This document shows positions 9,139-18,290 of a stretch of DNA of 64,000 bases, piece after piece. Both the position numbers and the translations under genes were made by a program. Numbering within the stretch: position 1 is the stretch's first letter; each line of letters begins with the position of its first letter. Source of the stretch: Tistlia consotensis USBA 355 (GTDB lineage: Bacteria; Pseudomonadota; Alphaproteobacteria; Kiloniellales; DSM-21159); assembly GCF_900177295.1 (NCBI RefSeq), contig NZ_FWZX01000001.1, forward strand, positions 434,001 to 498,000. Direction: 5' to 3'. The notes beneath the pieces are model-generated. The model had not been told where the DNA came from and searched no databases. It saw only the letters and a list, made by a program, of their open reading frames with translations.

Positions 9139-10374
9139 TCACAGCTCCGGGACCATGCGGCCGGGATTGAGGATCCGCCGGGGATCGAAGCCTTCCTTGA
9201 CGCGCCGGCTCAAGGCCGCGCGGGCCGCGTCGAGCGGCTGGAAGACGGGCACGGCCAGACGCACCCGCGCCGGCGCGCGCAGCAGCGTGGCATGCCCGCC
9301 GACCGTCGCGACCGCACCGCGCACGCGAACCTCCTCAGCCGTCCCGCCGGCCGCCGTCCCCAACCACAGCAGCCCGCCTCCCCAGTCGAAATAGTGCAGC
9401 ATCTCCGGAAGATCCGCCAGGGTTGCGGCGACCTTCGGCCCCTCGCTCGGCGCCACCGAGATGCGCCAGACCGCGAGCTCGGGGCGCACGACGAAGGGCG
9501 CCAGCTCGGCGATCTCGCGCCACAACGTCCGGCTGCGCTGGCTGTGCAGTTCCTCCTGCGCCGCCGCCGCCGGCCCGCCGGCCGCCAGCGCCTCGCGCAG
9601 CGCCGCGCAGCGCGCCTCGACCGAGGGGCCGTGACCCTCCAGGCGGATCGCGGTGACGGCCGTGCCGGCGCCGGCGACGAAGTCGACCGACGAGCCGGCG
9701 GCGACCGCGGCCGGCAGATGCGCCGCGCCAGAGACCTCGTGGGGCGAGCCGAGCGCGGCCGACAGCGCGGCGACCGCCGCCGCGTCGTCGAGGCCGAACA
9801 GCAGGACCGTGCGCTGCTTCTCCGGCGCCGGCAGCACCTTGACCGTCACGTCGGTCATGACCGCGAGCGTGCCGAAGGAGCCGGCCAGCAGCTTCGGCAG
9901 GTCGTAGCCGGTGACGTTCTTCATGACCCGGCCGCCCGACTTGAAGCGCTCGCCGCGGCCCGAGACCGCCTGGAAGCCGAGGAAGTGGTCGCGCGCCGCG
10001 CCCGCGTTGATGCGCCGCGGGCCCGAGAGGTTGGCCGCGATCGTGCCGCCGAGCGTGCCGGCGCCGGCCGGCCGGCCGAAAAAGGGCGCGAGGTCCGGCG
10101 GCTCGAAGGCGAGCTCCTGGCGGGCATCCTCCAGCGCCGCGCGGATCTCGGACAGGGCCGTGCCGGCCTTGGCCGAGAGCACCAGCTCGCCCGGCTCGTA
10201 GAGCGTGATGCCCGAGAGGCCGCTGAGGTCGAGGTCGCGCTCGCACTGCAGGGGCCGGCCGAAGCTGCGCTTGCTGCCCTGGCCGACGATCTCGAGCGGC
10301 ACCTCCTCGGCGCTCGCCCAGGCGACGGCCTCCAGCACCTGGGCATCGTCCGTCGGCTTCCAGGAATCGCTCAT
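9139..10374 (-). CDS. glcE: Glycolate oxidase FAD-binding subunit GlcE
   Basis: FAD-binding subunit of glycolate oxidase. The 411-residue protein carries an N-terminal FAD-binding type 4 (PCMH) domain with the [13 protein letters not shown] and [16 protein letters not shown] segments that mark GlcE, and ends in the family signature [12 protein letters not shown]. It follows glcD by 13 bases. GlcE is shorter than GlcD and lacks a full FAD-oxidase C-terminal domain, as expected. Confidence 0.94.
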   Translation of the reverse strand: MSDSWKPTDDAQVLEAVAWASAEEVPLEIVGQGSKRSFGRPLQCERDLDLSGLSGITLYEPGELVLSAKAGTALSEIRAALEDARQELAFEPPDLAPFFGRPAGAGTLGGTIAANLSGPRRINAGAARDHFLGFQAVSGRGERFKSGGRVMKNVTGYDLPKLLAGSFGTLAVMTDVTVKVLPAPEKQRTVLLFGLDDAAAVAALSAALGSPHEVSGAAHLPAAVAAGSSVDFVAGAGTAVTAIRLEGHGPSVEARCAALREALAAGGPAAAAQEELHSQRSRTLWREIAELAPFVVRPELAVWRISVAPSEGPKVAATLADLPEMLHYFDWGGGLLWLGTAAGGTAEEVRVRGAVATVGGHATLLRAPARVRLAVPVFQPLDAARAALSRRVKEGFDPRRILNPGRMVPEL

Positions 10375-10387
10375 GCCGGGACCGGTC

Positions 10388-11878
10388 CTAGAAGCGCGGC
10401 AGGTCGGGAAACGGCAGCTTGCCGTGGTGCACGTGCAGGCGGCCCAGCTCGGCGCAGCGGTGCAGCTGCGGGAAGACCTTGCCGGGGTTGAGCAGCTGGT
10501 CGGGATCGAAGGCGCATTTCAGACGCTGCTGCTGCTTGAGGTCGGTCTCGTCGAACATCGCGCCCATCAGGTCGCGCTTCTCGACGCCGACGCCGTGCTC
10601 GCCGGTCAACACGCCGCCGACCTCGACGCAGAGCTTCAGGATCTCGGCGCCGAAGGCCTCGGTGCGCGCCAGCTCGTCGGGCTTGTTGGCGTCGTAGAGG
10701 ATCAGCGGATGCAGGTTGCCGTCGCCGGCATGGAACACGTTGGCGACCCTGAGGCCGTAGCGCTCGCTCATCTCGCGCATCCGCGCCAGGACCTCGGGCA
10801 GGCGGTTGCGCGGGATCGTGCCGTCCATGCAGAGGTAGTCCGGCGAGATCCGGCCGACCGCCGGGAAGGCGTTCTTGCGGCCCGACCAGAAGGCCTCGCG
10901 CTCCGCCTCGCCGGCCGAGGCGCGGTGGTAGGTCGCACCCTGCTGCCGGGCGATCGCGTCGACCCGCTCGATCAGGTGCTCGACCTCGGCCTCGGGGCCG
11001 TCCAGCTCGACGATCAGCAGCGCCTCGACGTCGAGCGGGTAGCCGGCGTGCACGAAGGCCTCGGTGGCGTGGATCGCCGGCTTGTCCATCATCTCCATGC
11101 CGCCCGGGATGATGCCGGCGGCGATGATCTCGGCGACGCAGTCGCCGGCCTGCTCGCTGCTCGGGAAGCCGAGCAGCAGGGCGCGCGCCGTCGCCGGCTT
11201 CCTGAGGATGCGCACCGTGACTTCGGTGACGATGCCGAGCAGCCCCTCGGAGCCGGTGACCACGCCGAGCAGGTCGTAGCCCTCGGCGTCCAGGTGCTTG
11301 CCGCCGAAGCGGACCACCGTGCCGTCCATCAGCACGAACTCGACGCCGAGCACGTTGTTGGTCGTCAGGCCGTACTTCAGGCAGTGCACGCCGCCCGAGT
11401 TCTCGGCGATGTTGCCGCCGATCGAGCAGGCGATCTGGCTGGAGGGATCGGGCGCGTAGTAGAAGCCCTCGGCTTCGACCGCCCGGGTGATGCCCAGGTT
11501 GGTGACCCCCGGCTGGGTCACGACGCAGCGGTTGGGATAGTCGACCTCGAGGATCCGGTTGAGCTTCGACAGGCCGAGCGTGATGCCGTCGGCGAGCGGC
11601 AGCGCGCCGCCCGACAGCCCGGTGCCGGCGCCGCGCGGCACGATCTTGATGCCCTCGTCGTGGCAGTAGCGCAGCACCGCCGAGACCTCGGCGGTCGAGC
11701 TCGGCAGCACGACGATCATCGGGATCTGGCGATAGGCCGTCAGGCCGTCGGTCTCATAGGCGCGCAGCTCGTCTTCGTCGAAGATCACGCCGCCCGGCCC
11801 CGGCACCAGGGTCCGCAGCGTCTCGACGATCGCGCGCTTGCGCGCGATGACCGCGCCGTCCGGCTCGGGCATCCGCAT
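10388..11878 (-). CDS. glcD: Glycolate oxidase catalytic subunit GlcD
   Basis: FAD-linked oxidase subunit that oxidises glycolate to glyoxylate. The start at 11878 was chosen because AGGAG lies 7 bases upstream and the protein then has 496 residues, the usual GlcD length; the frame is open further upstream but shows only Arg-rich low-complexity sequence. It has the PCMH FAD domain (VPRGAGTGLSGGALP, NIAENSGGVHCLKYG) and the C-terminal oxidase domain with HAGDGNLHP and LTGEHGVG. It is the first gene of the operon and has a well-formed promoter and operator upstream. Confidence 0.95.
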   Translation of the reverse strand: MRMPEPDGAVIARKRAIVETLRTLVPGPGGVIFDEDELRAYETDGLTAYRQIPMIVVLPSSTAEVSAVLRYCHDEGIKIVPRGAGTGLSGGALPLADGITLGLSKLNRILEVDYPNRCVVTQPGVTNLGITRAVEAEGFYYAPDPSSQIACSIGGNIAENSGGVHCLKYGLTTNNVLGVEFVLMDGTVVRFGGKHLDAEGYDLLGVVTGSEGLLGIVTEVTVRILRKPATARALLLGFPSSEQAGDCVAEIIAAGIIPGGMEMMDKPAIHATEAFVHAGYPLDVEALLIVELDGPEAEVEHLIERVDAIARQQGATYHRASAGEAEREAFWSGRKNAFPAVGRISPDYLCMDGTIPRNRLPEVLARMREMSERYGLRVANVFHAGDGNLHPLILYDANKPDELARTEAFGAEILKLCVEVGGVLTGEHGVGVEKRDLMGAMFDETDLKQQQRLKCAFDPDQLLNPGKVFPQLHRCAELGRLHVHHGKLPFPDLPRF

Positions 11879-11934
11879 CCGCTGTCTCCTCCCTCGTCGG
11901 CGGCGCCGCGCCGCACGCGCCCCAAGCCGCCGGC

Positions 11935-11951
11935 AAGTGGTATTACCACTT
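11935..11951. promoter_or_regulatory. Perfect palindrome with GntR/FadR-type operator core, upstream of glcD
   Basis: AAGTGGTA-T-TACCACTT is an 8-1-8 perfect inverted repeat whose core, TGGTATTACCA (11938-11948), has the TGGT-N3-ACCA form bound by FadR-subfamily GntR regulators such as GlcC, LldR and PdhR. It lies just downstream of the predicted start of transcription, where a bound repressor would block the polymerase. No GntR gene is present in the window. Confidence 0.75.
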
Positions 11952-11960
11952 CCTTCGGGC

Positions 11961-11989
11961 ATTATGGGAGGGCCTCCGGCGAGGGTCAA
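11961..11989 (-). promoter_or_regulatory. Sigma-70-type promoter of the glc operon
   Basis: On the minus strand TTGACC (11989-11984) and CATAAT (11966-11961) are separated by exactly 17 bases. Transcription would start near 11954, immediately before the palindromic operator, and leave a leader of about 75 bases before the glcD ATG at 11878. Confidence 0.6.
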
Positions 11990-12102
11990 CGGCGCCACCC
12001 GGCCGCGCCCGGCCTTGCAATCGGCCCTCGTCGACCTGATGTCACGGGCTGTTGTCTCGGCGCGGCCAGCGCCACCACCCGGCGACGGCACAGCGGAGCG
12101 CG

Positions 12103-13080
12103 ATGATCTACCTCGAACTGCTGATCGGCTTCGCGCTGCTGCTCGCCGGCGGCGAGTTCCTGGTGCGCGGCGCGGTCGCCGTGGCCCGCCGCCTCGAGGT
12201 CTCGCCGCTGCTGGTCGGCATCATCCTGGTCGGCTTCGGCACTTCGCTGCCGGAGCTGGTCGCCTCGGTCAAGGCGGCGCTGGCCGGCGCGCCGGGCATC
12301 GCCATCGGCAACGTCGTCGGCTCCAACATCTGCAACATCCTGCTGATCCTCGGCGCCACGGCGGTGATCTATCCCGTGGCCTGCCCGCGCGGCGCCCTGC
12401 TGCGCGACGGCTCGATGGTCGTCGCCGCCAGCGTGCTGGTCATCGCGCTCTGCTATTCCGGCTGGCTCGACCGCTCGGAGGGGCTGATCCTGGTCGTGCT
12501 GGTCGTGGTCTACGCGGTCGGCTCCTACCTGATCGATCGACGCAGCCAGAACGCCGCCCGCACGATCCACGAGGCCGAGGTCGAGCTGGTCGAGCCGCTG
12601 GCCGGCTCCCTGTGGACCGGTCTGGCGGTCACCGCCGGCGGCATCGCCGCGGTCATCCTGGGCGCCGAGCTGCTGGTCGACGCGGCGATCGAGCTGGCCG
12701 AGGCCTTCGGGGTCGACGACACCGTCGTCGGCCTGACCGTCGTCGCCCTCGGCACCTCGCTGCCCGAGCTGGCGACCGGCCTGGTCGCCGCCTTCCGCAA
12801 GCAGTCCGACATCGCGCTCGGCAACGTGCTCGGCTCGAACACCTTCAACCTGCTCGGCATCCTGGGCACGACCGCCCTGATCAAGCCGATCCCGATCCCG
12901 GCCTCGCTGCTCGGCTTCGATCTCTGGGCGATGCTCGGCGCGACCCTGCTGCTGTTCGTCGCAGCGGTCACCGGCTGGCGCATCAACCGCCAGGAGGGCG
13001 TGCTGTTCTTGGCGCTCTACGTCGGCTACATCGTGATCCTGGTCTCGCCGGGCCTGCACAGCGCCCTCGAGATGCACTGA
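12103..13080 (+). CDS. Calcium/sodium antiporter of the CaCA family (YrbG-like)
   Basis: Inner-membrane cation exchanger, 325 residues with about ten membrane helices. The two inverted alpha repeats are plain: GFGTSLPELVAS followed by GNVVGSNICN in the first half, and ALGTSLPELATG followed by GNVLGSNTFN in the second, carrying the ion-binding Glu/Ser/Asn residues. The start at 12103 has CGGAG upstream and opens directly with the first helix. It is divergent from glcD and convergent with the FkbM gene. The transported ion (Ca2+, Na+ or K+ coupling) cannot be read from sequence. Confidence 0.88.
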   Translation: MIYLELLIGFALLLAGGEFLVRGAVAVARRLEVSPLLVGIILVGFGTSLPELVASVKAALAGAPGIAIGNVVGSNICNILLILGATAVIYPVACPRGALLRDGSMVVAASVLVIALCYSGWLDRSEGLILVVLVVVYAVGSYLIDRRSQNAARTIHEAEVELVEPLAGSLWTGLAVTAGGIAAVILGAELLVDAAIELAEAFGVDDTVVGLTVVALGTSLPELATGLVAAFRKQSDIALGNVLGSNTFNLLGILGTTALIKPIPIPASLLGFDLWAMLGATLLLFVAAVTGWRINRQEGVLFLALYVGYIVILVSPGLHSALEMH

Positions 13081-13121
13081 GCGGCTGGGGCGGCGGGGCC
13101 CGGAGCAGACGGCGATCGGGC

Positions 13122-13931
13122 CTAGCGCAGGGCCTCGACCGCGAGCGGCCCTTCGGACGGCAGCGCCAGCAGGTTCCAGGCCTCGCCGCGATCCGGCTGC
13201 AGCGTCCGCGCATCGTAGAGCCGGTAGCCCGCGGCCCGCAGCAGGGCCACCGTCTCGTCGCGCCGGGCCGAGACCTCGAGCAGCAGCACCGGCCGGACCT
13301 CCGACAGCAGGCGCGGCGCGCCGCGCAGCGCCGGCAGCTCGCCGCCCTCGATGTCGAGCTTGACCAGGTCGGGCGGCTGGCGTCCGTCGAGCAGGTCATC
13401 GAGGCGCAGCGTCTCGACCTCGATGACCGGCACGGCCATGCCGTAGTGCAGGGTCACGAAGGGCACGAGACCCTCGGCTTCGAGCCCGCCCGTGGCGCCG
13501 GTCACCGGATCGCTCTGGAAGCGCTGCCGCCCGGTGCGCTCCGCGACCGCCGCGGCGACGATCTCGACCCGCTCGAGCCGCTGGTCGCGCAGGGTCCGGC
13601 GCAGGCAGGCGAGGTTGCCCGGATCCGGCTCGACCGCAAGGGCCTCGGCCTCGGGGCGGCGCCCGACGAAGTCGAAGAGATAGAGGCCGACGTTCGCGCC
13701 GACGTCCCAGAGGCAGCGCGTCCGCTGCAGCGCGACCAGCCGGCCGAACAGCGCACGCTCCTCGGGCTCGGACCGGCGGCTGGCGAGCAGCAGCGAGAGA
13801 TTGGGGCCGAGCCTCAGCCAGATCGGGAAGGCGAGGCCCGGCAGGCGCCGGCGCACCGGCCGGTCGAGCCACGCGGCCAGACGTCGCACGGCGGCGAGGC
13901 GCCTGAGGCGGAACAGCGGATGCCAGGCCAT
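13122..13931 (-). CDS. FkbM family methyltransferase
   Basis: SAM-dependent methyltransferase of the FkbM type, 269 residues. Motif I is LWDVGANVGLYLFDF, followed by the acidic strand end AVEPDPGN; the C-terminal KLDIEGGE motif is the hallmark of the FkbM family. The start at 13931 (MAWHPLF) has AGAGGGG about 9 bases upstream. The N-terminal 50 residues are Arg-rich. FkbM enzymes often O-methylate sugars or polyketides; no glycan cluster is adjacent, so the substrate is unknown. Confidence 0.85.
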   Translation of the reverse strand: MAWHPLFRLRRLAAVRRLAAWLDRPVRRRLPGLAFPIWLRLGPNLSLLLASRRSEPEERALFGRLVALQRTRCLWDVGANVGLYLFDFVGRRPEAEALAVEPDPGNLACLRRTLRDQRLERVEIVAAAVAERTGRQRFQSDPVTGATGGLEAEGLVPFVTLHYGMAVPVIEVETLRLDDLLDGRQPPDLVKLDIEGGELPALRGAPRLLSEVRPVLLLEVSARRDETVALLRAAGYRLYDARTLQPDRGEAWNLLALPSEGPLAVEALR

Positions 13932-14084
13932 CGACCGATCACCCCTCTGGCGGCGCCTCGGCCGGCCCTGCGCACGACCGCGCGCACGGCCCTGGGCCGC
14001 CGGGCGCATTTCGGCGAGCGGGGCCTCGCCGGGCAAGCGGAAAATCGCTGGCAGCGCTGCTGCGCCTGCCTATATCGTGGCCCC

Positions 14085-14279
14085 ATGAGCTTCATGATAG
14101 TCCTCGTCGCGATCGCCATGCTGGTGACGCTCGGCATCCTCTTCACCGGCCTGTTCTCCATGGCGAGGGGCGGCGAGTTCAACCGCAAGTACGGCAACAA
14201 GCTGATGCGCGCGCGCGTGATCGCCCAGGCGGTGGCGCTGGTGCTGTTCGCCATCGCGATGCTGACCGCCGGCCGCTGA
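14085..14279 (+). CDS. HIG1-domain/twin-transmembrane small protein
   Basis: A 64-residue protein with two hydrophobic helices (about 3-24 and 43-62) joined by a short basic loop (MARGGEFNRKYGNKLMRAR), the pattern of the HIG1 family annotated as twin transmembrane protein in alphaproteobacteria. Its mitochondrial relatives associate with cytochrome c oxidase; a similar role here is inference. It lies 22 bases upstream of the cobalamin adenosyltransferase gene, a neighbourhood recurrent in this class. CTATAT (14070-14075) stands only 9 bases before the ATG, so the message could be nearly leaderless. Confidence 0.8.
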   Translation: MSFMIVLVAIAMLVTLGILFTGLFSMARGGEFNRKYGNKLMRARVIAQAVALVLFAIAMLTAGR

Positions 14280-14301
14280 GCCGCACGGCCGTCCCCGCCC
14301 C

Positions 14302-14877
14302 ATGGTCCAGCTGACGCGCATCTACACCGGCGGCGGCGACAAGGGCCGCACCTCGCTGTCCAGCGGCAAGCGCGTCGCCAAGCACGACCTCCGGGTCGAG
14401 GCCTACGGCACGGTCGACGAGGCCAACGCCACGCTCGGCCTGGTCCGCCTGCACACCGGTGCGCCCGAGGACGCCGAGCTGGACGCCCTGCTCGGCCGCA
14501 TCCAGAACGACCTCTTCGACCTCGGCGCCGACCTCGCGACGCCCGAGGTCGAGAACCCGGAATACCCGCCGCTGCGCATCCTCGCCGGCCAGGCGACCTG
14601 GCTGGAGCAGCAGATCGACGGCTACAACGCCGGGCTCGAGCCGCTGAAGTCCTTCGTCCTGCCGGGCGGCTCGGCAGCGGCGGCGCACCTGCACCTGGCG
14701 CGCACCGTGGTGCGGCGCGCCGAGCGCGAGACGACCCGCCTCGCCGAGCGGGACGCGATCAATCCCGAGGTCGTCCGCTACCTCAACCGCCTGTCGGATC
14801 TGCTGTTCGTGCTGGCCCGCCATGCCAACGGCCGCGGCGCCGCCGACGTCCTCTGGGTGCCTGGTCAGCATCGGTAG
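14302..14877 (+). CDS. Cob(I)yrinic acid a,c-diamide adenosyltransferase, PduO type
   Basis: Transfers the 5'-deoxyadenosyl group of ATP to cob(I)alamin, making adenosylcobalamin. The 191-residue protein opens with the ATP-binding signature TRIYTGGGDKGRTSL, followed by VEAYGTVDEANA and the later RTVVRRAERE and VRYLNRLSDLLFVLAR motifs, all diagnostic of PduO/MMAB enzymes. Its product is the cofactor needed by the class II ribonucleotide reductase encoded at 31040-33337. Translation is probably coupled to the upstream small membrane protein. Confidence 0.95.
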   Translation: MVQLTRIYTGGGDKGRTSLSSGKRVAKHDLRVEAYGTVDEANATLGLVRLHTGAPEDAELDALLGRIQNDLFDLGADLATPEVENPEYPPLRILAGQATWLEQQIDGYNAGLEPLKSFVLPGGSAAAAHLHLARTVVRRAERETTRLAERDAINPEVVRYLNRLSDLLFVLARHANGRGAADVLWVPGQHR

Positions 14878-14902
14878 AAAAAGCTTCTTGAACAAGGACT
14901 TG

Positions 14903-14918
14903 GCCGCTGGCCAGCGGC
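14903..14918. promoter_or_regulatory. 16-bp perfect palindrome upstream of the etfB promoter
   Basis: GCCGCTGGCCAGCGGC is a perfect palindrome ending 2 bases before the -35 element of the predicted etfB promoter. It could be an operator for a dimeric regulator or, as an RNA hairpin, help terminate the upstream adenosyltransferase message. Confidence 0.4.
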
Positions 14919-14920
14919 AA

Positions 14921-14949
14921 TTGACAGCGTTTCGCCATCTACCTATTGT
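14921..14949 (+). promoter_or_regulatory. Sigma-70-type promoter of etfBA
   Basis: A consensus TTGACA (14921-14926) is followed after 17 bases by TATTGT (14944-14949). The surrounding 70 bases are unusually AT-rich for this genome. Initiation would fall near 14956, leaving a leader of about 107 bases before the etfB ATG. Confidence 0.65.
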
Positions 14950-14955
14950 GCGGTT

Positions 14956-15062
14956 GCACAAATAACGGCGGCGTGAAGCCGCCATCACCAGCTCTCACTT
15001 TCGGGATGGTGACGGGGCCTCCGCCCCGCCTGCTCCCTCCGGCGGATGGAATCGAACGCAGC
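14956..15062 (+). promoter_or_regulatory. Structured leader of etfB with three consecutive stem-loops
   Basis: The predicted leader can fold into three hairpins. GGCGGC (14967-14972) pairs with GCCGCC (14978-14983), loop 5. TCACCA (14985-14990) pairs with TGGTGA (15007-15012), loop 16. CGGGGC (15013-15018) pairs with GCCCCG (15023-15028), loop 4. I do not recognise a known riboswitch in it. Confidence 0.35.
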
Positions 15063-15812
15063 ATGAAAGTCCTGGTCGCGGTGAAGCGCGTCATCGACGC
15101 CTACGTCAAGGTTCGCGTCAAGTCCGACGGTTCCGGCGTCGAGACGCAGAACGTCAAGATGTCGATGAACCCCTTCTGCGAGATCGCCGTCGAAGAGGCG
15201 GTGCGGCTGAAGGAGGCCGGCGTCGCCACCGAGATCGTCGCGGTCTCCTGCGGCCCGCAGCAGAGCCAGGAGACGATCCGCACGGCGCTCGCCATGGGGG
15301 CCGACCGCGGCATCCTGGTGCAGTCCGACGAGGCGCTCGAGCCGCTGGCCATCGCCAAGATCCTCAAGGCAGTGGTCGACAAGGAGCAGCCCGAGCTGGT
15401 GCTGCTCGGCAAGCAGGCGGTCGACAACGACTTCGGCCAGACCGGCCAGATGCTCTCGGCGCTGCTCGGCTGGAGCCAGGCGACCTACGCCAGCAAGATC
15501 CAGAAGGCCGACGGCGAGCTGACCGTGACCCGCGAGATCGACGGCGGCCTGGAGACCATCAAGGTCAAGCTGCCGGCGATCGTGACCGCCGACCTGCGCC
15601 TCAACGAGCCGCGCTACGCCAGCCTGCCGAACATCATGAAGGCGAAGAAGAAGCCGATCGACACGATGAGCCCGGCCGATCTCGGCGTCGACGCCGCGCC
15701 GCGCCTCAGCGTCGTCAAGGTCACCGAGCCGCCGGCGCGCCAGGCCGGCGTCAAGGTCGGCAGCGTCGCCGAGCTGGTCGACAAGCTGAAGAACGAAGCC
15801 AAGGTCATCTGA
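15063..15812 (+). CDS. etfB: Electron transfer flavoprotein beta subunit EtfB
   Basis: Small subunit of the ETF heterodimer that collects electrons from acyl-CoA dehydrogenases and hands them to ETF:quinone oxidoreductase. The 249-residue protein starts [18 protein letters not shown] and contains the ETF-beta signature in [23 protein letters not shown]. The ATG at 15063 gives standard family length; the upstream in-frame extension is leader sequence. It is followed by etfA after 80 bases. Confidence 0.95.
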   Translation: MKVLVAVKRVIDAYVKVRVKSDGSGVETQNVKMSMNPFCEIAVEEAVRLKEAGVATEIVAVSCGPQQSQETIRTALAMGADRGILVQSDEALEPLAIAKILKAVVDKEQPELVLLGKQAVDNDFGQTGQMLSALLGWSQATYASKIQKADGELTVTREIDGGLETIKVKLPAIVTADLRLNEPRYASLPNIMKAKKKPIDTMSPADLGVDAAPRLSVVKVTEPPARQAGVKVGSVAELVDKLKNEAKVI

Positions 15813-15892
15813 GGAGGCCGCCGGGCGCAGCGCCCCCGGCGCCGCCGTCCCACCTCAAGCCCCCGCCTTCAAGCAAGCCATAGGGCCGTCAC

Positions 15893-16843
15893 ATGAGCAT
15901 CCTGGTCTACGCCGAGCACGACAACGCCTCGATCAAGCCGGTCACCCTGAACGTCGTGGCCGCGGCCAAGGCGATCGCCGCCAAGGCCGGCGGCGAGATC
16001 CACGTCCTGGTCGCCGGCAGCGACTGCGCCGCCGCCGCCGCCGAGGCCGCGAAGATCGAGGGCGTCGCCAAGGTGCTGAAGGCCGACGCGCCGGAGTACG
16101 GCGCCAAGCTGGCCGAGAACGTTGCCCCGCTGCTGGTCAAGCTGGCCGGGGGCTACGACTACATCCTGGCGCCGACCACGACCGGCGGCCGCAACGTGCT
16201 GCCGCGCGCCGCGGCGCTGCTCGACGTCCAGGGCATCTCGGACATCAGCGAGGTCGTCGAGGCCGACACCTTCGTGCGGCCGATCTATGCCGGCAACGCA
16301 CTGGCGACGGTCAAGTCGTCCGACGCCAAGAAGCTGATCACCGTGCGCGGCACGGCCTTCGACGCCGTCGCTGCCGAGGGCGGCAGCGCCGCGGTCGAGG
16401 AGGTCGGCTCGGCCGGCGACGCGGGCCTGTCCAGCTTCGTCGGCCAGGAGCTGACCAAGTCGGAGCGGCCGGAGCTGACCAGCGCGCGGGTCATCATCTC
16501 CGGCGGCCGCGGCATGCAGTCCGGCGACAACTTCGCGATGCTCGAGCGCATCGCCGACAAGCTCGGCGCGGCGGTCGGCGCCAGCCGTGCGGCGGTCGAC
16601 GCGGGCTTCGTGCCGAACGACTACCAGGTCGGCCAGACCGGCAAGGTCGTGGCGCCCGAGCTCTACATCGCGGTCGGCATCTCCGGTGCCATCCAGCACC
16701 TGGCCGGCATGAAGGACTCCAAGGTCATCGTTGCGATCAACAAGGACGAGGAGGCGCCGATCTTCCAGGTTGCCGACTACGGCCTGGTCGCCGACCTGTT
16801 CCAGGCCGTGCCGGAACTCGAGGCCGAGCTCTCGAAGGCCTGA
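15893..16843 (+). CDS. etfA: Electron transfer flavoprotein alpha subunit EtfA
   Basis: Large, FAD-binding subunit of ETF, 316 residues. The N-terminal domain resembles EtfB. The C-terminal FAD domain is complete, with [38 protein letters not shown] and [12 protein letters not shown], including the signature [15 protein letters not shown] near the end. It is co-transcribed with etfB and probably with the 3-hydroxybutyryl-CoA dehydrogenase gene 67 bases downstream, an order common in alphaproteobacteria. Confidence 0.95.
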   Translation: MSILVYAEHDNASIKPVTLNVVAAAKAIAAKAGGEIHVLVAGSDCAAAAAEAAKIEGVAKVLKADAPEYGAKLAENVAPLLVKLAGGYDYILAPTTTGGRNVLPRAAALLDVQGISDISEVVEADTFVRPIYAGNALATVKSSDAKKLITVRGTAFDAVAAEGGSAAVEEVGSAGDAGLSSFVGQELTKSERPELTSARVIISGGRGMQSGDNFAMLERIADKLGAAVGASRAAVDAGFVPNDYQVGQTGKVVAPELYIAVGISGAIQHLAGMKDSKVIVAINKDEEAPIFQVADYGLVADLFQAVPELEAELSKA

Positions 16844-16910
16844 GCCGGAGCGCGCCGCCCGACCACCAGCCGGCCGCCCGTCGGCCAGACAGCAAAGAGA
16901 CCCCTCCGCC

Positions 16911-17816
16911 ATGTCCGACCAGAGCAACGCGCCACTGCCCGCCGAGATCAAGACCATCGGCATCATCGGCGCGGGCCAGATGGGCAGCGGCATCGCCCAT
17001 GTCTGCGCCCTCTCCGGCTACGACGTCGTGCTCCAGGACCTGGGCCAGGCGCAGCTCGACAAGGCGGTCGAGGGCATCGACCACAACCTCGACCGGCAGG
17101 CCAAGCGCGGCAAGATCAGCGAGGCCGACAAGGCCGCCACGCTGGCGCGCATCTCGACGGCGACCGAGCTCTCCGCCTTCGGCGGCTGCGAGCTGGTCAT
17201 CGAGGCGGCGACCGAGAACGAGGAGATCAAGCGCTCGATCTTCCAGAAGCTCTGCCCGGTGCTGCGGGAAGACGCGCTGATCTGCACCAACACCTCGTCG
17301 ATCTCGGTGACGCGCCTGGCCTCGGTCACCGACCGTCCGGCCCGCTTCATGGGCATGCACTTCATGAACCCGGTGCCGGTGATGCAGCTGGTCGAGCTGA
17401 TCCGCGGCATCGCGACCGACGAGAAGGTCTTCTCGACGATCCGCGAACTGACCGTGAAGCTGGGCAAGCAGCCGGTCGCCGCCGAGGACTTCCCGGCCTT
17501 CATCGTCAACCGCATCCTGCTGCCGATGATCAACGAGGCAGTCTACACGCTCTACGAGGGCGTCGGCTCGGTGACCGCGATCGACACGGCGATGCGGCTC
17601 GGCGCCAACCACCCGATGGGCCCGCTCGAGCTGGCCGACTTCATCGGCCTCGACACCTGCCTCGCGGTCATGCACGTGCTGCACGACGGCCTCGCCGACA
17701 CCAAGTACCGGCCCTGCCCGCTGCTGGTGAAGTACGTCGAGGCCGGCTGGGTCGGCCGCAAGTCCGGCCGCGGCTTCTACGACTACAGCACCGAGACCCC
17801 GGTCCCGACGCGCTGA
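16911..17816 (+). CDS. 3-hydroxybutyryl-CoA dehydrogenase
   Basis: NAD-dependent oxidation of (S)-3-hydroxybutyryl-CoA to acetoacetyl-CoA. The 301-residue protein has the Rossmann motif [13 protein letters not shown] near residue 20, the IEAATEN and [12 protein letters not shown] segments, the family signature around [13 protein letters not shown], and the C-terminal domain with [16 protein letters not shown]. The ATG at 16911 fits; an AAAGAGA lies about 13 bases upstream, so the ribosome site is weak. It shares substrates with the PHA genes at 51.5-55.4 kb, although PhaB makes the (R) isomer. Confidence 0.93.
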   Translation: MSDQSNAPLPAEIKTIGIIGAGQMGSGIAHVCALSGYDVVLQDLGQAQLDKAVEGIDHNLDRQAKRGKISEADKAATLARISTATELSAFGGCELVIEAATENEEIKRSIFQKLCPVLREDALICTNTSSISVTRLASVTDRPARFMGMHFMNPVPVMQLVELIRGIATDEKVFSTIRELTVKLGKQPVAAEDFPAFIVNRILLPMINEAVYTLYEGVGSVTAIDTAMRLGANHPMGPLELADFIGLDTCLAVMHVLHDGLADTKYRPCPLLVKYVEAGWVGRKSGRGFYDYSTETPVPTR

Positions 17817-17860
17817 GCGCCCCTGCGGCCCGCCCCGTCCGACTTCTCTCGGCAAAGCCG

Positions 17861-17889
17861 CCGGGCCGACGGCAGCGCCGCCGGCCCGG
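17861..17889. terminator. GC-rich inverted repeat between convergent genes
   Basis: CCGGGCC (17861-17867) and GGCCCGG (17883-17889) can form a 7-bp stem with a 15-base loop in the 99-base gap between the dehydrogenase and the convergent orphan gene. There is no T-tract, so it is a weak terminator candidate. Confidence 0.25.
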
Positions 17890-17915
17890 AGCGTCACGTC
17901 AGCTCATCCGAGCGG

Positions 17916-18275
17916 TCAGCTCAGGACCTCCCAGTTGACGTTGTACTCGCAGTTGGTCGTCCCGCCGCCGATGACCACCTCCTCACCGGCAGGCACGATG
18001 AAGGGGCCGCCGCAGACCGAGGCGCTGCCCCTGGCGGTCGAGGTCGCCCAGGCGAGGGCATGGACGAGGAAGGCGTTGGAGCTGCGCAGGTAGCAGCCGA
18101 CCTTGCCCTGCCCCACCTCCGCGAGCGCCATCATGCTCGCGCACACCACGAGGACGCCCGCGGTGTTGTCCTGGGCCGAGACCAGGGTGACTTCCGAGCC
18201 CGTGGCCCCGGCGGCGATGTGCTGGGAGCCGAGGGTCGGGACGCTGTAGTTCGCGAGGACCGAATTGCACGACAT
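17916..18275 (-). CDS. Orphan 119-residue protein, unknown
   Basis: I do not recognise this gene. The protein is rich in Ser, Thr, Gly, Val and Ala, has five scattered Cys residues, no signal peptide and no clear membrane helix, and looks beta-rich, somewhat like a small structural or capsid-decoration domain. A strong ribosome site, GGAGG, lies 9 bases before the ATG, supporting expression. Its 5' region is distinctly AT-richer than the surroundings and carries an inverted repeat. It stands alone between the convergent dehydrogenase and tlpA. Recent acquisition is possible but not shown. Confidence 0.6.
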   Translation of the reverse strand: MSCNSVLANYSVPTLGSQHIAAGATGSEVTLVSAQDNTAGVLVVCASMMALAEVGQGKVGCYLRSSNAFLVHALAWATSTARGSASVCGGPFIVPAGEEVVIGGGTTNCEYNVNWEVLS

Positions 18276-18290
18276 GGCTGATGCCTCCTA

